From Gammaproteobacteria bacterium (GTDB lineage Bacteria; Gemmatimonadota; Gemmatimonadetes; Longimicrobiales; Gaopeijiaceae), in NCBI GenBank assembly GCA_024638345.1, contig JAHEKL010000024.1:1-18162 (forward strand): a stretch of 18,162 bases of DNA. The letters run 5' to 3'. Under the pieces are notes generated by a model, which was given only the letters and a program-made list of their open reading frames with translations, made no database searches and was not told where the DNA came from. Shown one piece after another: positions 7,362 through 14,804 of this stretch; the stretch's first letter is position 1, and each line of letters opens with the position of its first letter. Both the position numbers and the translations under genes were made by a program.

Positions 7362-8053
7362 CGCGCGTCCTCATCATCGAAGACAACCCCGACCTCGCGT
7401 TCGGTCTCCGACGCACGCTCGAGTTCGAGGGGTACACCGTCGCGGTCGCGGAAGACGGACCGACCGGGCTCGAGGCGGCTCGTTCACCCGACATCGAGCT
7501 CGTATTGCTCGACCTCATGCTACCGGAGATGGACGGCTTCAAGCTCCTGCGGGAGCTGCGACGAGGCGGCTCCCGGGTTCCGGTTCTGGTGCTCACGGCG
7601 CGGAGCGAGGAGTCCGACTTGATCATGTGCTTCGACAGCGGAGCGGACGACTACGTGACGAAGCCGTTCAGCACTCTCGAGCTGCTCGCACGGGTCCGTG
7701 CGCTGCTCCGCAGAGGCCCTTCCGACGCAGGCCCGTCCCAGAGGAGGACTCCATACACGGCGTTCGGAAATGTGCGCGTGGACGAGCAGGCGCGCACCGT
7801 GGAGAAGGCGGGCGAGCCGGTCCAGCTCACTCCGAAGGAGTTCGATCTGCTTGGTGCATTGCTCCGAAGACGCGGAGCGATCGCCTCCAGGGCGGAGCTC
7901 CTCGCGGAGGTCTGGGAATACGCCAATACGCAGGTCATGACGAGAACCGTGGACATACACGTCGCCGAGCTTCGACGGAAGCTGGAGGACGACCCTTCCA
8001 GCCCCAGGCACCTCTTGACGGTGCGGAAGGCGGGGTACCGGCTGCAGACGTGA
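7358..8053 (+). CDS. OmpR/PhoB-family response regulator
   Basis: The 231-residue product has an N-terminal receiver domain with the acidic pocket (E8, D9), phospho-acceptor D52 in LLDLMLPEMDG, T80 in VLTARS and K102 in VTKPF. The C-terminal part is a winged-helix DNA-binding domain (about 133-231) with LTPKEFDLLGALLRRRG, RTVDIHVAELRRKL and the terminal VRKAGYRL. The ATG overlaps the stop of the kinase (ATGA), so it is the kinase's partner. The TolC-like gene follows after 59 bases on the same strand and is a likely target. The direct repeats at 5551-5579 are a candidate autoregulatory site. Confidence 0.95.
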   Translation: MTRVLIIEDNPDLAFGLRRTLEFEGYTVAVAEDGPTGLEAARSPDIELVLLDLMLPEMDGFKLLRELRRGGSRVPVLVLTARSEESDLIMCFDSGADDYVTKPFSTLELLARVRALLRRGPSDAGPSQRRTPYTAFGNVRVDEQARTVEKAGEPVQLTPKEFDLLGALLRRRGAIASRAELLAEVWEYANTQVMTRTVDIHVAELRRKLEDDPSSPRHLLTVRKAGYRLQT

Positions 8054-8058
8054 TCGCT

Positions 8059-8072
8059 ACCGGTATGCCGGT
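8059..8072. repeat. Short inverted repeat before the TolC-like gene
   Basis: ACCGG-TATG-CCGGT is a perfect five-base inverted repeat just after the response-regulator stop codon. It could form a small hairpin, but it has no T-run, so it is not a convincing terminator. It may be an operator, or chance in GC-rich DNA. Confidence 0.2.
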
Positions 8073-8112
8073 CTCGCGACGAATCCAAAGGATACACGAA
8101 GAGGAGAGTCAG

Positions 8113-9699
8113 ATGCATCGTGGTCGCATCATACCCGAGGAGATGACCCTCGGTCGGTTCGCTCGAATCAGCATGGTCGCGGTCGCTTCGCTGCTCAGCC
8201 TTGGGTCGCTCGATGCCCAGCAGCCCGAGCAGGAGGGACCGGGACGGGTCATCGACATGACGCTCGAGAGAATGACCGACCTGGCGTTGAGCAACAGCTA
8301 CAGGGTCCAGCTTCTGAATCTGAACATCGAGGAGACGACCCAGGAGCTGAGGGCTGAGCGGGCGAGGCTCAGGTCGAGCGTATCGATGGACGTGGCCGCG
8401 CCGGTGTGGCAGGACATCTCACAGGAGCACTTCAATCCGGATCTGGGCCGGAACGAGTTCTTCCGGGAGAACGAGCTCCGGTTCGAGGGGGAGATCTCGG
8501 TTCGGCAGCCGGTGATCCTGTTCGGCTACCCGACCAACGGATACCTCTCGCTCAACAATCGAGTGTACCGGTTGGCCCAGCTCGACTCGGAAGGAGACCG
8601 CGAGGTAGAGTATTACAACCGGTACTTCGTCCGGTACACGCAGCCCCTCTTTCAGCCGAACGAGCTGAGGAACAGCCTCGAGGAGGCCGAGCTGGACCTT
8701 CGGAACGAAGAGATCGATTTCTACGACGACATCCTGGACATCATCGACGACGTGTCGGACGACTACTTCCGGCTCTTCGAGACGGCCTATGACCTGGGCG
8801 TCAGAGCCGGATACGTTACCGACCTTCAGGACGCGGTCTCAGCGGCCCAGACGGTCGCCCAAGCCGACGACAGTCGGGCCATCGAGGTCGATCAGATTCG
8901 CGTCGAGCTGGCCAACGCCGAGGAGCAGCTGAGGCAGTCAGGGACGGAATATCGGCGTCGGGTCGCGGAGTTGAGAACCCGGCTGAACCTTCAGCCCACG
9001 GACTCCATCACGGTCGATCCCACAGTCGACGTGATCCCGATCCAGATCGACATCGATCAGGCGGTCGATTACGCGCGTGATCTCGCCCCCAGGCTGAGAA
9101 GGCTTCGCATCCAGGAGCGCGAACGAGAGATCAACCTCGATCAGGCCCGGGGCAGGAATGCGTTCCAGGTCGATCTCGAGTTCACCTACGGCCGCGAGAT
9201 GCGCGATCCGTTCTTCTCCAACATCCTGCGAGATCCCGAGAACACGTTCACGATCGACGTGAACGCCTACATCCCGGTCTGGGACTGGGGAGAGCGGGAC
9301 GCCCGCATCGAGGCGTCGCGAGCCAACCTGAGGCGTTCAGCAGTCCAAATCGACCGGGCCCAGGTCGAGATTCTGTCGGACGTGGAGACGGAGGTTCAGG
9401 ACGTACTGGAGCTCCAGACCCGAGCCATCACGATGCAGGAGAACCTGGCGCTCGCCGAGACGACATCGGATCAGAGCCTCGCGGGGTATCGCTCGGGATC
9501 CTTGACGGCCCTCGATCTCCTTCAAACGCTGCGGCGGGAGTTGGATACGGCGGAGAACCTGGTCGAGGCCTACGTCGGCTGGCGACGCTCGATCCAGGAC
9601 CTGCAGCAGCTGACCTATTACGACTTCGAGTTCGGCGTTCCGGTCATGGAGCGATACGGCATCGACGTGAGCGCCGTCGCCGAGCTGATCGGGCAGTAG
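8113..9699 (+). CDS. TolC-like outer-membrane efflux protein (OEP family)
   Basis: The true start is the ATG at 8113, preceded by GAGGAG six bases upstream; the frame is open far upstream only because it shadows the two regulatory genes. The 528-residue product has a signal peptide ending near SLDAQ (about residue 36). Long charged alpha-helical stretches follow (for example around TTQELRAERARL, EEQLRQSGTEYRRRVAELRTRL and IRIQ-like segments), with the two-fold repeat layout of TolC-type proteins. The second half carries the family-typical ANLRRSAVQIDRAQVEILSD and AGYRSGSLTALDLLQTLRREL regions. TolC proteins form trimeric outer-membrane exit ducts for efflux pumps and type I secretion. No membrane-fusion protein or inner-membrane pump is encoded next to it; the neighbours are a two-component system upstream and a flavin monooxygenase downstream. 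Confidence 0.88.
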   Translation: MHRGRIIPEEMTLGRFARISMVAVASLLSLGSLDAQQPEQEGPGRVIDMTLERMTDLALSNSYRVQLLNLNIEETTQELRAERARLRSSVSMDVAAPVWQDISQEHFNPDLGRNEFFRENELRFEGEISVRQPVILFGYPTNGYLSLNNRVYRLAQLDSEGDREVEYYNRYFVRYTQPLFQPNELRNSLEEAELDLRNEEIDFYDDILDIIDDVSDDYFRLFETAYDLGVRAGYVTDLQDAVSAAQTVAQADDSRAIEVDQIRVELANAEEQLRQSGTEYRRRVAELRTRLNLQPTDSITVDPTVDVIPIQIDIDQAVDYARDLAPRLRRLRIQEREREINLDQARGRNAFQVDLEFTYGREMRDPFFSNILRDPENTFTIDVNAYIPVWDWGERDARIEASRANLRRSAVQIDRAQVEILSDVETEVQDVLELQTRAITMQENLALAETTSDQSLAGYRSGSLTALDLLQTLRRELDTAENLVEAYVGWRRSIQDLQQLTYYDFEFGVPVMERYGIDVSAVAELIGQ

Positions 9700-9760
9700 T
9701 CACTGCGATTCGCTCGACTCGCATGGAGCCTGAGCGCCTACTCAGGGTAGTCCGGGCTCA

Positions 9761-10831
9761 ATGGAGCTCGGGATATTCACCTTCGCTGAGACTGCCCTGG
9801 ATCCGGCTACCGGCCGGCAGCTGGGGGCCGACACCCGTATCCGCCACTTGCTGGAGGAGATCGAGCTGGCCGATCAGGTCGGGCTCGACCTCTTCGGAGT
9901 GGGCGAGCACCACCGGCCAGACTATGCGGTATCGGCTCCCGCGATCGTCCTCGCTGCCGGGGCGGCGCGCACCAAGAAGATCCGTCTCACCAGCGCCGTC
10001 TCCGTACTCAGCTCCGACGATCCGGTGCGAGTCTTTCAGGACTTCGCGCTCCTAGACCTCATCTCGGAAGGGCGCGCGGAGATCATGGCGGGGCGAGGAT
10101 CCTTCACGGAGTCGTTCCCTCTCTTCGGCCAGGACCTGGCCGACTACCACGAGCTCTTCGCGGAGAAGCTGGATCTGCTCCTCAAGCTGAGAACGGGCGA
10201 GCGAGTGACGTGGTCCGGTAGACATCGGCCTTCCATCGAGGATCGAGGCGTCTACCCCCGACCGATTCAGGACCCGATTCCGATCTGGATCGCGACCGGC
10301 GGCACGCCCAGCTCGGTGGTCCGCATCGGACGCCTCGGGCTCCCCATGGCACTGGCGATCATCGGCGGCGCCCCAGAGCGCTTCCGGCCGCTCGTCGACC
10401 TCTATCGTGACGCGGGCGAGGAAGCGGGTCACTCTCCAGAGAAGCTTCGGGTCGGCATCAACTCCCACGGCTTCATCGCCTCTGACGCCACGAGGGCGGC
10501 GGAAGTGGCCTTCCCGCCCTTCGCGGAGGTCATGACTCGGATCGGACAGGAGCGCGGGTGGCCTCCCTACACGCGTGTTCGGTTCGACGCCGAGCTCGAG
10601 CTCGGCGGCGCGCTTTTCGTGGGAAGTCCGGACGAGATCGTCGAGAAGATCCTCCATCAGCACTCGTTCTTCCGGCACGACCGCTTTCTCCTACAGCTCA
10701 CTGTCGGACCGATGCCCCATTCGGAGGTTCTGAGGGCGATCGAGCTCTTCGGTACCGAGGTCGCACCGGTGGTCCGAAGGGAGACCGGTTCGGCCGGAGC
10801 GCTGAAGGTGGCCGTCAGAGAAGACCTGTGA
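9761..10831 (+). CDS. Luciferase-like (LLM class) flavin-dependent monooxygenase
   Basis: The 356-residue product is a TIM-barrel oxidoreductase of the bacterial luciferase superfamily, which uses reduced flavin and oxygen to oxidise an organic substrate, or F420 in some branches. Typical landmarks are ELADQVGLDLFGVGEHH (35-51), the KIRLTSAVSVLSSDDPVRV strand (73-91), FALLDLISEGRAEIMAGRGS (95-114) and IPIWIATGGTPSS. The sequence looks like the subgroup often annotated as 'Atu2307/SP_0267 family LLM', but that is from memory only. Its stop overlaps the GTG start of an ABC ATPase (GTGA), which strongly suggests one translation unit with the uptake system, much as SsuD travels with the SsuABC importer. 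The substrate may therefore be what the transporter brings in. The ribosome site is weak. Confidence 0.85.
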   Translation: MELGIFTFAETALDPATGRQLGADTRIRHLLEEIELADQVGLDLFGVGEHHRPDYAVSAPAIVLAAGAARTKKIRLTSAVSVLSSDDPVRVFQDFALLDLISEGRAEIMAGRGSFTESFPLFGQDLADYHELFAEKLDLLLKLRTGERVTWSGRHRPSIEDRGVYPRPIQDPIPIWIATGGTPSSVVRIGRLGLPMALAIIGGAPERFRPLVDLYRDAGEEAGHSPEKLRVGINSHGFIASDATRAAEVAFPPFAEVMTRIGQERGWPPYTRVRFDAELELGGALFVGSPDEIVEKILHQHSFFRHDRFLLQLTVGPMPHSEVLRAIELFGTEVAPVVRRETGSAGALKVAVREDL

Positions 10832-11580
10832 TCCTGGAACCCGTTCTGGAGGCGCGCTCCGTCGCGAAGCGCTACCCGGATGGCCTAGCGCTCGCAGGGG
10901 TCTCCATATCTATCCAGGCCGGCGAGTGCGTGGCGTTGGTGGGCGAGAGCGGGTCCGGAAAGACCACGCTGCTCAGAATGTTCAATCGGATGGTCGAGCC
11001 CGACTCGGGTGTCGTGCTTCGCGATGGCCGGGACCTTCGCGAACTCGATCCAGTGGAGCTTCGCCGCAGCACCGGATACGTGCAGCAAGAAGGAGGATTG
11101 CTGCCCCATTGGAGCGTGAGCCGAAACGCCGCGATGGTGCCCGAACTGCAGAAAGTCGCGGACGCTGAAGTCTTGGCCAACCGTGCGCTCGAGCTCGTCG
11201 GTCTGTCCGAATCCACGTTCGGACACCGTCGTCCGTCGGAGCTCTCGGGTGGCCAACGACAGCGTCTGGCAATCGCCCGCGCGATCGCGGCCCGGCCCCG
11301 AGTTCTCCTCCTCGACGAGCCGTTCGGTGCACTGGACGCCATCACGCGAGCCGAGGTCCGTCACGTGTTCAGGGGTCTCCGCAAAGAGCTTGGGCTGACC
11401 TCACTGATCGTCACCCACGACCTCAGCGAAGCGCTGGAGCTCGCCGACCGGGTTGCGGTCCTTCGGGCGGGAAGCATAGAGCGAATCGGCGAGCCGGACG
11501 CCGTCCTTTCCGACCCGGGGAGCGCGTACGTCTCCGAGCTGCTCGATCGGGCCGGGATTCGGGCCGGAGCCGGCGCTTGA
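10828..11580 (+). CDS. ABC transporter ATP-binding protein, quaternary-amine (ProV/OpuCA-like) class
   Basis: The 250-residue product has all ATPase motifs: Walker A GESGSGKTT (39-47), Q-loop YVQQEGG (84-90), signature LSGGQRQR (139-146), Walker B/D-loop LLLDEPFGALD (160-170) and switch H197 in IVTHDLSEA. The close fit to OpuCA/OsmV-type subunits comes from the LLPHWSV region and from the neighbouring receptor/permease. It powers import of small, usually quaternary-ammonium, solutes at the inner membrane. It lacks the C-terminal CBS pair that many ProV/OpuA/OpuC ATPases use to sense ionic strength, so osmotic gating is less likely. The GTG start overlaps the monooxygenase stop, and its own stop overlaps the TTG start of the permease fusion; the longer upstream frame is spurious. 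Confidence 0.9.
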   Translation: MILEPVLEARSVAKRYPDGLALAGVSISIQAGECVALVGESGSGKTTLLRMFNRMVEPDSGVVLRDGRDLRELDPVELRRSTGYVQQEGGLLPHWSVSRNAAMVPELQKVADAEVLANRALELVGLSESTFGHRRPSELSGGQRQRLAIARAIAARPRVLLLDEPFGALDAITRAEVRHVFRGLRKELGLTSLIVTHDLSEALELADRVAVLRAGSIERIGEPDAVLSDPGSAYVSELLDRAGIRAGAGA

Positions 11581-13211
11581 GCTCCCGAGGATTTGGCCTC
11601 GTCAGACGACGCGTCCCGCTCGCGCGATGGCTTCTCATCGGGTCGACTCTGTGCGGCTCGGCCGCGGAAGCGTGTGCGCAGAGCCGCGATGCCGCCACGG
11701 AGGCTCAGAGCCGACCCGTCGTCGTCGCGTCGAAGGCGTTCGGTGAGTCCTACCTTCTGGGTGAGATGTTCGCGCAGCTTCTCGAGGATCGCGGCTTGAC
11801 AGTCCGGAGATCGCCGGGACTGGGATCCACCGAAGTAATCTTCCAGGCCTTGCTCGCCGACGCCGTAGACGTCTATCCGGAGTACACCGGCACGGGGCTT
11901 CTCGCAGTGCTCGGCGAACCTCCCCTCGGAACCCCGAGAGAGGTCTATCGCCGGGTGTACTCGCAGTTCTTGGACCGGTGGGGAATCCGCTGGCTCCCCC
12001 CGCTGGGATTCGAGAACACGTACGCCATGAGCGTTCCGAGACAGCTGTCCGAGGAACGAGGGATCCGTACGATCTCCGACCTCGCACGTGAGGGTGCGGA
12101 TCTGGTTGCGGGCTTTTCGCCCGATTTCCTCGGTCGCGAGGACGGACTGCCCGGGCTGCGACAGGCCTACGGATTGGAGCTATCACAGGTTCGCTCGCTT
12201 CTCCAGGCGATCAAGTACACAGCTCTGATCGACGGAAGTGTCGACGTCATCGACGGGTATTCCACGGACGGGCGGCTCGCCGAGGCGGATTTCGTGGTCC
12301 TCGACGACGACCTCGGCTTCTTCCCTCCGTACGAGGCGGCCGCCGTCCTGGGAGCAGCCGTCCAGTTCGAGGTTCCCTCCGTAGTTCCAATTCTCACCGA
12401 GCTCTCCGGGTTGTTGGACGTCGAGATGGTGCGTGGCCTGAACCGCCGGGTCGAGGCCGAGGGAGCGCCCCTCGAAGCAGTGGCGCGGGACGCGCTGATC
12501 GCCCTCGATCTCATCGCGTCGGAACAAACTGCTGAAAGCGAGAATCAGTCCGATGCGGGCGCTACCTCGACGGAGAGCGACCGGAACGGTCTTCTTGCGT
12601 TCCTCTGGGCTCGTCGGGACGTGATCGCGGCTCAGACCTCCCGCCATCTCTTCCTTGTGGCCTCCTCGCTCGTGGCGGCGATTCTGCTCGCGGTGCCGAC
12701 CGGGCTCCTCCTGGAACGAGCGAGACGGGGCGCCGAGGGAGTCATTCGCGCCGCCGGCCTCATCCAGACGCTCCCGAGCATCGCGTTGCTAGCCTTCACG
12801 ATTCCGTTGCTCGGAGTGGGAGTGCTCCCCGCCGTGGTGGCGCTCTTCCTCTATTCGCTCTTTCCGATTCTTCGGAACACCTTCACCGGTGTCCGCGACG
12901 CCGACCCCTCTGCGACCGATTCCGCGAGTGCACTCGGGATGACCGAGCTGCAAGTGCTCCGCCATGTTCGGCTCCCCTTGGCAGCTCCCGTGATCATGGC
13001 CGGCATTCGAACGGCCGCGGTGATCAACGTAGGCACGGCCACGCTGGCCGCGTTCATCGGGGCCGGAGGGCTCGGAGACCCCATCGTCTCCGGTTTGGCC
13101 TTGGCCGACACTCGACTCATTCTCTCCGGGGCCATCCCCGCGGCTGTCCTGGCGGTGGCCGTCGATCTGGGTCTCGGCTGGGCGGAGCGGGGGTGCTCGC
13201 CTCGGATCTGA
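11577..13211 (+). CDS. Fused substrate-binding protein and permease of a quaternary-amine-type importer
   Basis: The 544-residue product carries a signal sequence (to about residue 35), then an OpuAC/OsmF-type binding domain (about 46-316) with YPEYTGTGL (100-108), AIKYTALIDG (211-220) and DGYSTDGRLAEAD (226-238). An acidic, serine-rich linker (about 317-336) leads to a permease domain (about 345-540). The permease has five likely membrane helices (about 357-378, 390-411, 413-434, 472-496, 513-535) and the EAA loop SALGMTELQVLRHVRLPLAAP (451-471), which docks the ATPase. Known fused uptake systems such as OpuABC, BusAB and EgtU place the permease first and the receptor last; here the order is reversed. 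The topology still works, with the receptor outside and the EAA loop inside. The start is TTG, overlapping the ATPase stop. Substrates of the family include betaine, choline, carnitine and ergothioneine; which one applies is not known. Confidence 0.88.
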   Translation: MSSRGFGLVRRRVPLARWLLIGSTLCGSAAEACAQSRDAATEAQSRPVVVASKAFGESYLLGEMFAQLLEDRGLTVRRSPGLGSTEVIFQALLADAVDVYPEYTGTGLLAVLGEPPLGTPREVYRRVYSQFLDRWGIRWLPPLGFENTYAMSVPRQLSEERGIRTISDLAREGADLVAGFSPDFLGREDGLPGLRQAYGLELSQVRSLLQAIKYTALIDGSVDVIDGYSTDGRLAEADFVVLDDDLGFFPPYEAAAVLGAAVQFEVPSVVPILTELSGLLDVEMVRGLNRRVEAEGAPLEAVARDALIALDLIASEQTAESENQSDAGATSTESDRNGLLAFLWARRDVIAAQTSRHLFLVASSLVAAILLAVPTGLLLERARRGAEGVIRAAGLIQTLPSIALLAFTIPLLGVGVLPAVVALFLYSLFPILRNTFTGVRDADPSATDSASALGMTELQVLRHVRLPLAAPVIMAGIRTAAVINVGTATLAAFIGAGGLGDPIVSGLALADTRLILSGAIPAAVLAVAVDLGLGWAERGCSPRI

Positions 13212-13314
13212 ACGCTCGCAGTGGCTCCGCTACGGCGTCGCACTTCGAGTGAGCCTGTCATATATGTTTCGTGGTACCCGCACTCATCTGTGAGCCCGGA
13301 CCAGCCGCTTCTGG

Positions 13315-13860
13315 ATGCATTCATCCGAGATCAAGCCGGAAGAGCTGGAGCGCCGGCTCGCGGATTTGCACGAGGCAAGCTTCGGATGGGCACTGAGCTG
13401 CTGTCGATGGAACGAGACGGATGCCGAGGACGTGCTTCAGTCCACGTACCTGAAGATCGTGTCGGGGCAAGCTCGCTTCGGCGGGCGATCCGCGTTTCGG
13501 ACCTGGCTCTTCGGTGTGATCAGGCAGACGGCGCGGGAAAATCGGCGTCGAGCCGTTTCGCACCGCGAGCGAGCGGAGCGATGGAGGGACGAGCTGATCG
13601 CCCGCGGGGAGATCGCCCGACAGCCGGAGGATCCCACCGAGGGATCCGAGCGACGAGAGATGCTGCTCCGAGCCATGGAGCAGCTCCCCGATCGACAGAA
13701 GGAGGTATTGCATCTGGTCTTCTATCAAGACCTCACGATTCGCGAGGCCGCGGAGATCATGGAGGTTTCCCTGGGTTCCGCACGGGTCCACTATGAGCGT
13801 GCGAAGAAGCGACTCAGGACACTGCTCGATCCTGGATTGCCAGAGGGAGGCTCGGAGTGA
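13315..13860 (+). CDS. ECF-type RNA polymerase sigma factor
   Basis: The 181-residue product has sigma region 2 (about 10-78), with the core-binding and -10-recognition stretch DAEDVLQSTYLKI (36-48) and RSAFRTWLFGVIRQTARENRRR. Region 4 (about 114-171) contains LPDRQKEVLHLVFYQDLTI and the helix-turn-helix REAAEIMEVSLGSARVHYERAKKRL. There is no region 3, as expected for the extracytoplasmic-function class. Its stop overlaps the GTG of a small membrane protein that is a likely anti-sigma factor. The ATG at 13315 has a poor ribosome site. A 103-base gap separates it from the transporter, with a TATATG at 13261 that could be part of a promoter, but no matching -35 was found. Confidence 0.92.
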   Translation: MHSSEIKPEELERRLADLHEASFGWALSCCRWNETDAEDVLQSTYLKIVSGQARFGGRSAFRTWLFGVIRQTARENRRRAVSHRERAERWRDELIARGEIARQPEDPTEGSERREMLLRAMEQLPDRQKEVLHLVFYQDLTIREAAEIMEVSLGSARVHYERAKKRLRTLLDPGLPEGGSE

Positions 13861-14330
13861 GTAGCTCGCTGGAGGAACGCCGGCTCCGCGAGCTCTTCCA
13901 GGAGCTCAGGGAGCAAACCGAGTCGGGATCCGAGATCCCGGTCTTCGATGCCATGATCGAGCGGGCAAAGGTCGACCCGGCGGGCAAGCCGACCCTCGAG
14001 GGGATCGATGTCGGAGGCGATGGTCGGGCTGCTGTCCGTGCTCGACGACGTTACGCTTGGGGCGGCTGGGCCTCGGCGGCGGTCGCGGCTGGGATCCTGG
14101 CGATCGTGATGACGCGCGGCGGTGGAGAGGACGAGGCATTCGAGCGTCTGGTGACCGCGTACGCTACCGACGTGACCAGCGGAGCATGGTCCTCCCCGAC
14201 GGCGGGACTGCTGGAAGTGCCCGGATTGGAGCTGCTCAGAGGCGTTCCGACGCTCGGCGGTTCGGTGACCGGTCAACCTGGCGAGCGACCCGAGGACCCC
14301 TCAGCCGAAGATGGAGGCGATCGCCCATGA
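13857..14330 (+). CDS. Putative membrane anti-sigma factor
   Basis: The 157-residue product has one membrane segment (about 69-86), an N-terminal cytoplasmic domain of about 65 residues rich in charged helix (EERRLRELFQELREQ) and a periplasmic tail of about 70 residues rich in glycine and proline. It has no histidine/cysteine zinc motif of the common ZAS anti-sigma domain, so it would belong to a different class. The call rests on position: its GTG start overlaps the sigma-factor stop, with GGGAGG six bases upstream, and its own stop overlaps the next gene. The single-span layout, with a helical cytoplasmic end that could hold the sigma factor, supports this. No sequence similarity to a named family is evident, so the function is inferred. 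Confidence 0.65.
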   Translation: MSSSLEERRLRELFQELREQTESGSEIPVFDAMIERAKVDPAGKPTLEGIDVGGDGRAAVRARRRYAWGGWASAAVAAGILAIVMTRGGGEDEAFERLVTAYATDVTSGAWSSPTAGLLEVPGLELLRGVPTLGGSVTGQPGERPEDPSAEDGGDRP

Positions 14331-14776
14331 TTAGACTCATCAAGGGATTGGCCCTTTCGGCAGCCCTGATGCCCTGGCTCGTCGGTGGGCTGTTGGCGCA
14401 GGAGCCGGAACTCCAACAAGACCCGCTCTTCGCCACGCTCTACCCGCCCGAGCTCATCATGCAGCACCGAAGGGCAATCGACCTCACGGACGAGCAGAGG
14501 GATGCGATCAGCCAGATGATTCAGGAGCTGCAGGGGCGGGTCGTCCGGCTCCAGTGGGAGCTGCTCGACCAGATGCAGCTCCTCGCGGAGGCCACATCGG
14601 GGACCCGTGTCGATCTGGACCGCTCATTGGATAGGATGGAGGACGTCCTGAACACCGAGAGGCAGATCAAGCAGGCACACTTGGAGATGCTGGTGCGCAT
14701 CAAGAACCTGCTCACGGCGGACCAGCAGGAGACGCTCGATCGGCTGAAGATCACCGCCGCGCCGGGAGGTGGTTAG
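14327..14776 (+). CDS. Periplasmic LTxxQ-motif protein, Spy/CpxP/CnrX-like sensor candidate
   Basis: The 149-residue product has a signal peptide (about 1-24, LLAQ) and a mature part that is almost wholly alpha-helical. It holds two LTxxQ motifs, LTDEQ (53-57) and LTADQ (129-133), the signature of the Spy/CpxP/ZraP/CnrX group of periplasmic stress and metal-responsive proteins. The spacing fits the four-helix hairpin of these proteins. Possible metal ligands (M45, H47, M64, M83, M104, H118, M121) are present but not diagnostic. The ATG overlaps the stop of the putative anti-sigma gene. With it and the ECF sigma factor it forms a three-gene set that resembles cnrYXH in content, where CnrX senses nickel or cobalt and CnrY holds the sigma factor. 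A sensing role is inferred; the stimulus is unknown. Confidence 0.75.
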   Translation: MIRLIKGLALSAALMPWLVGGLLAQEPELQQDPLFATLYPPELIMQHRRAIDLTDEQRDAISQMIQELQGRVVRLQWELLDQMQLLAEATSGTRVDLDRSLDRMEDVLNTERQIKQAHLEMLVRIKNLLTADQQETLDRLKITAAPGGG

Positions 14777-14804
14777 GGGCGGATCACCGCTCGCGTCTGG
14801 TTTC

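Noticed and set aside
7225..8112. Upstream extension of the TolC-like frame across the regulator genes
   Set aside because: It lies out of frame over kinase and response-regulator coding sequence; the ATG at 8113 has a strong ribosome site and begins a signal peptide.
9700..9760. Possible terminator after the TolC-like gene
   Set aside because: Only weak imperfect inverted repeats and no T-run; the monooxygenase may be read through from the upstream operon.
13241..13266. Possible promoter of the sigma-factor operon (TATATG at 13261)
   Set aside because: No acceptable -35 element or ECF-type motif at the right spacing could be found, so it is not listed as a feature.
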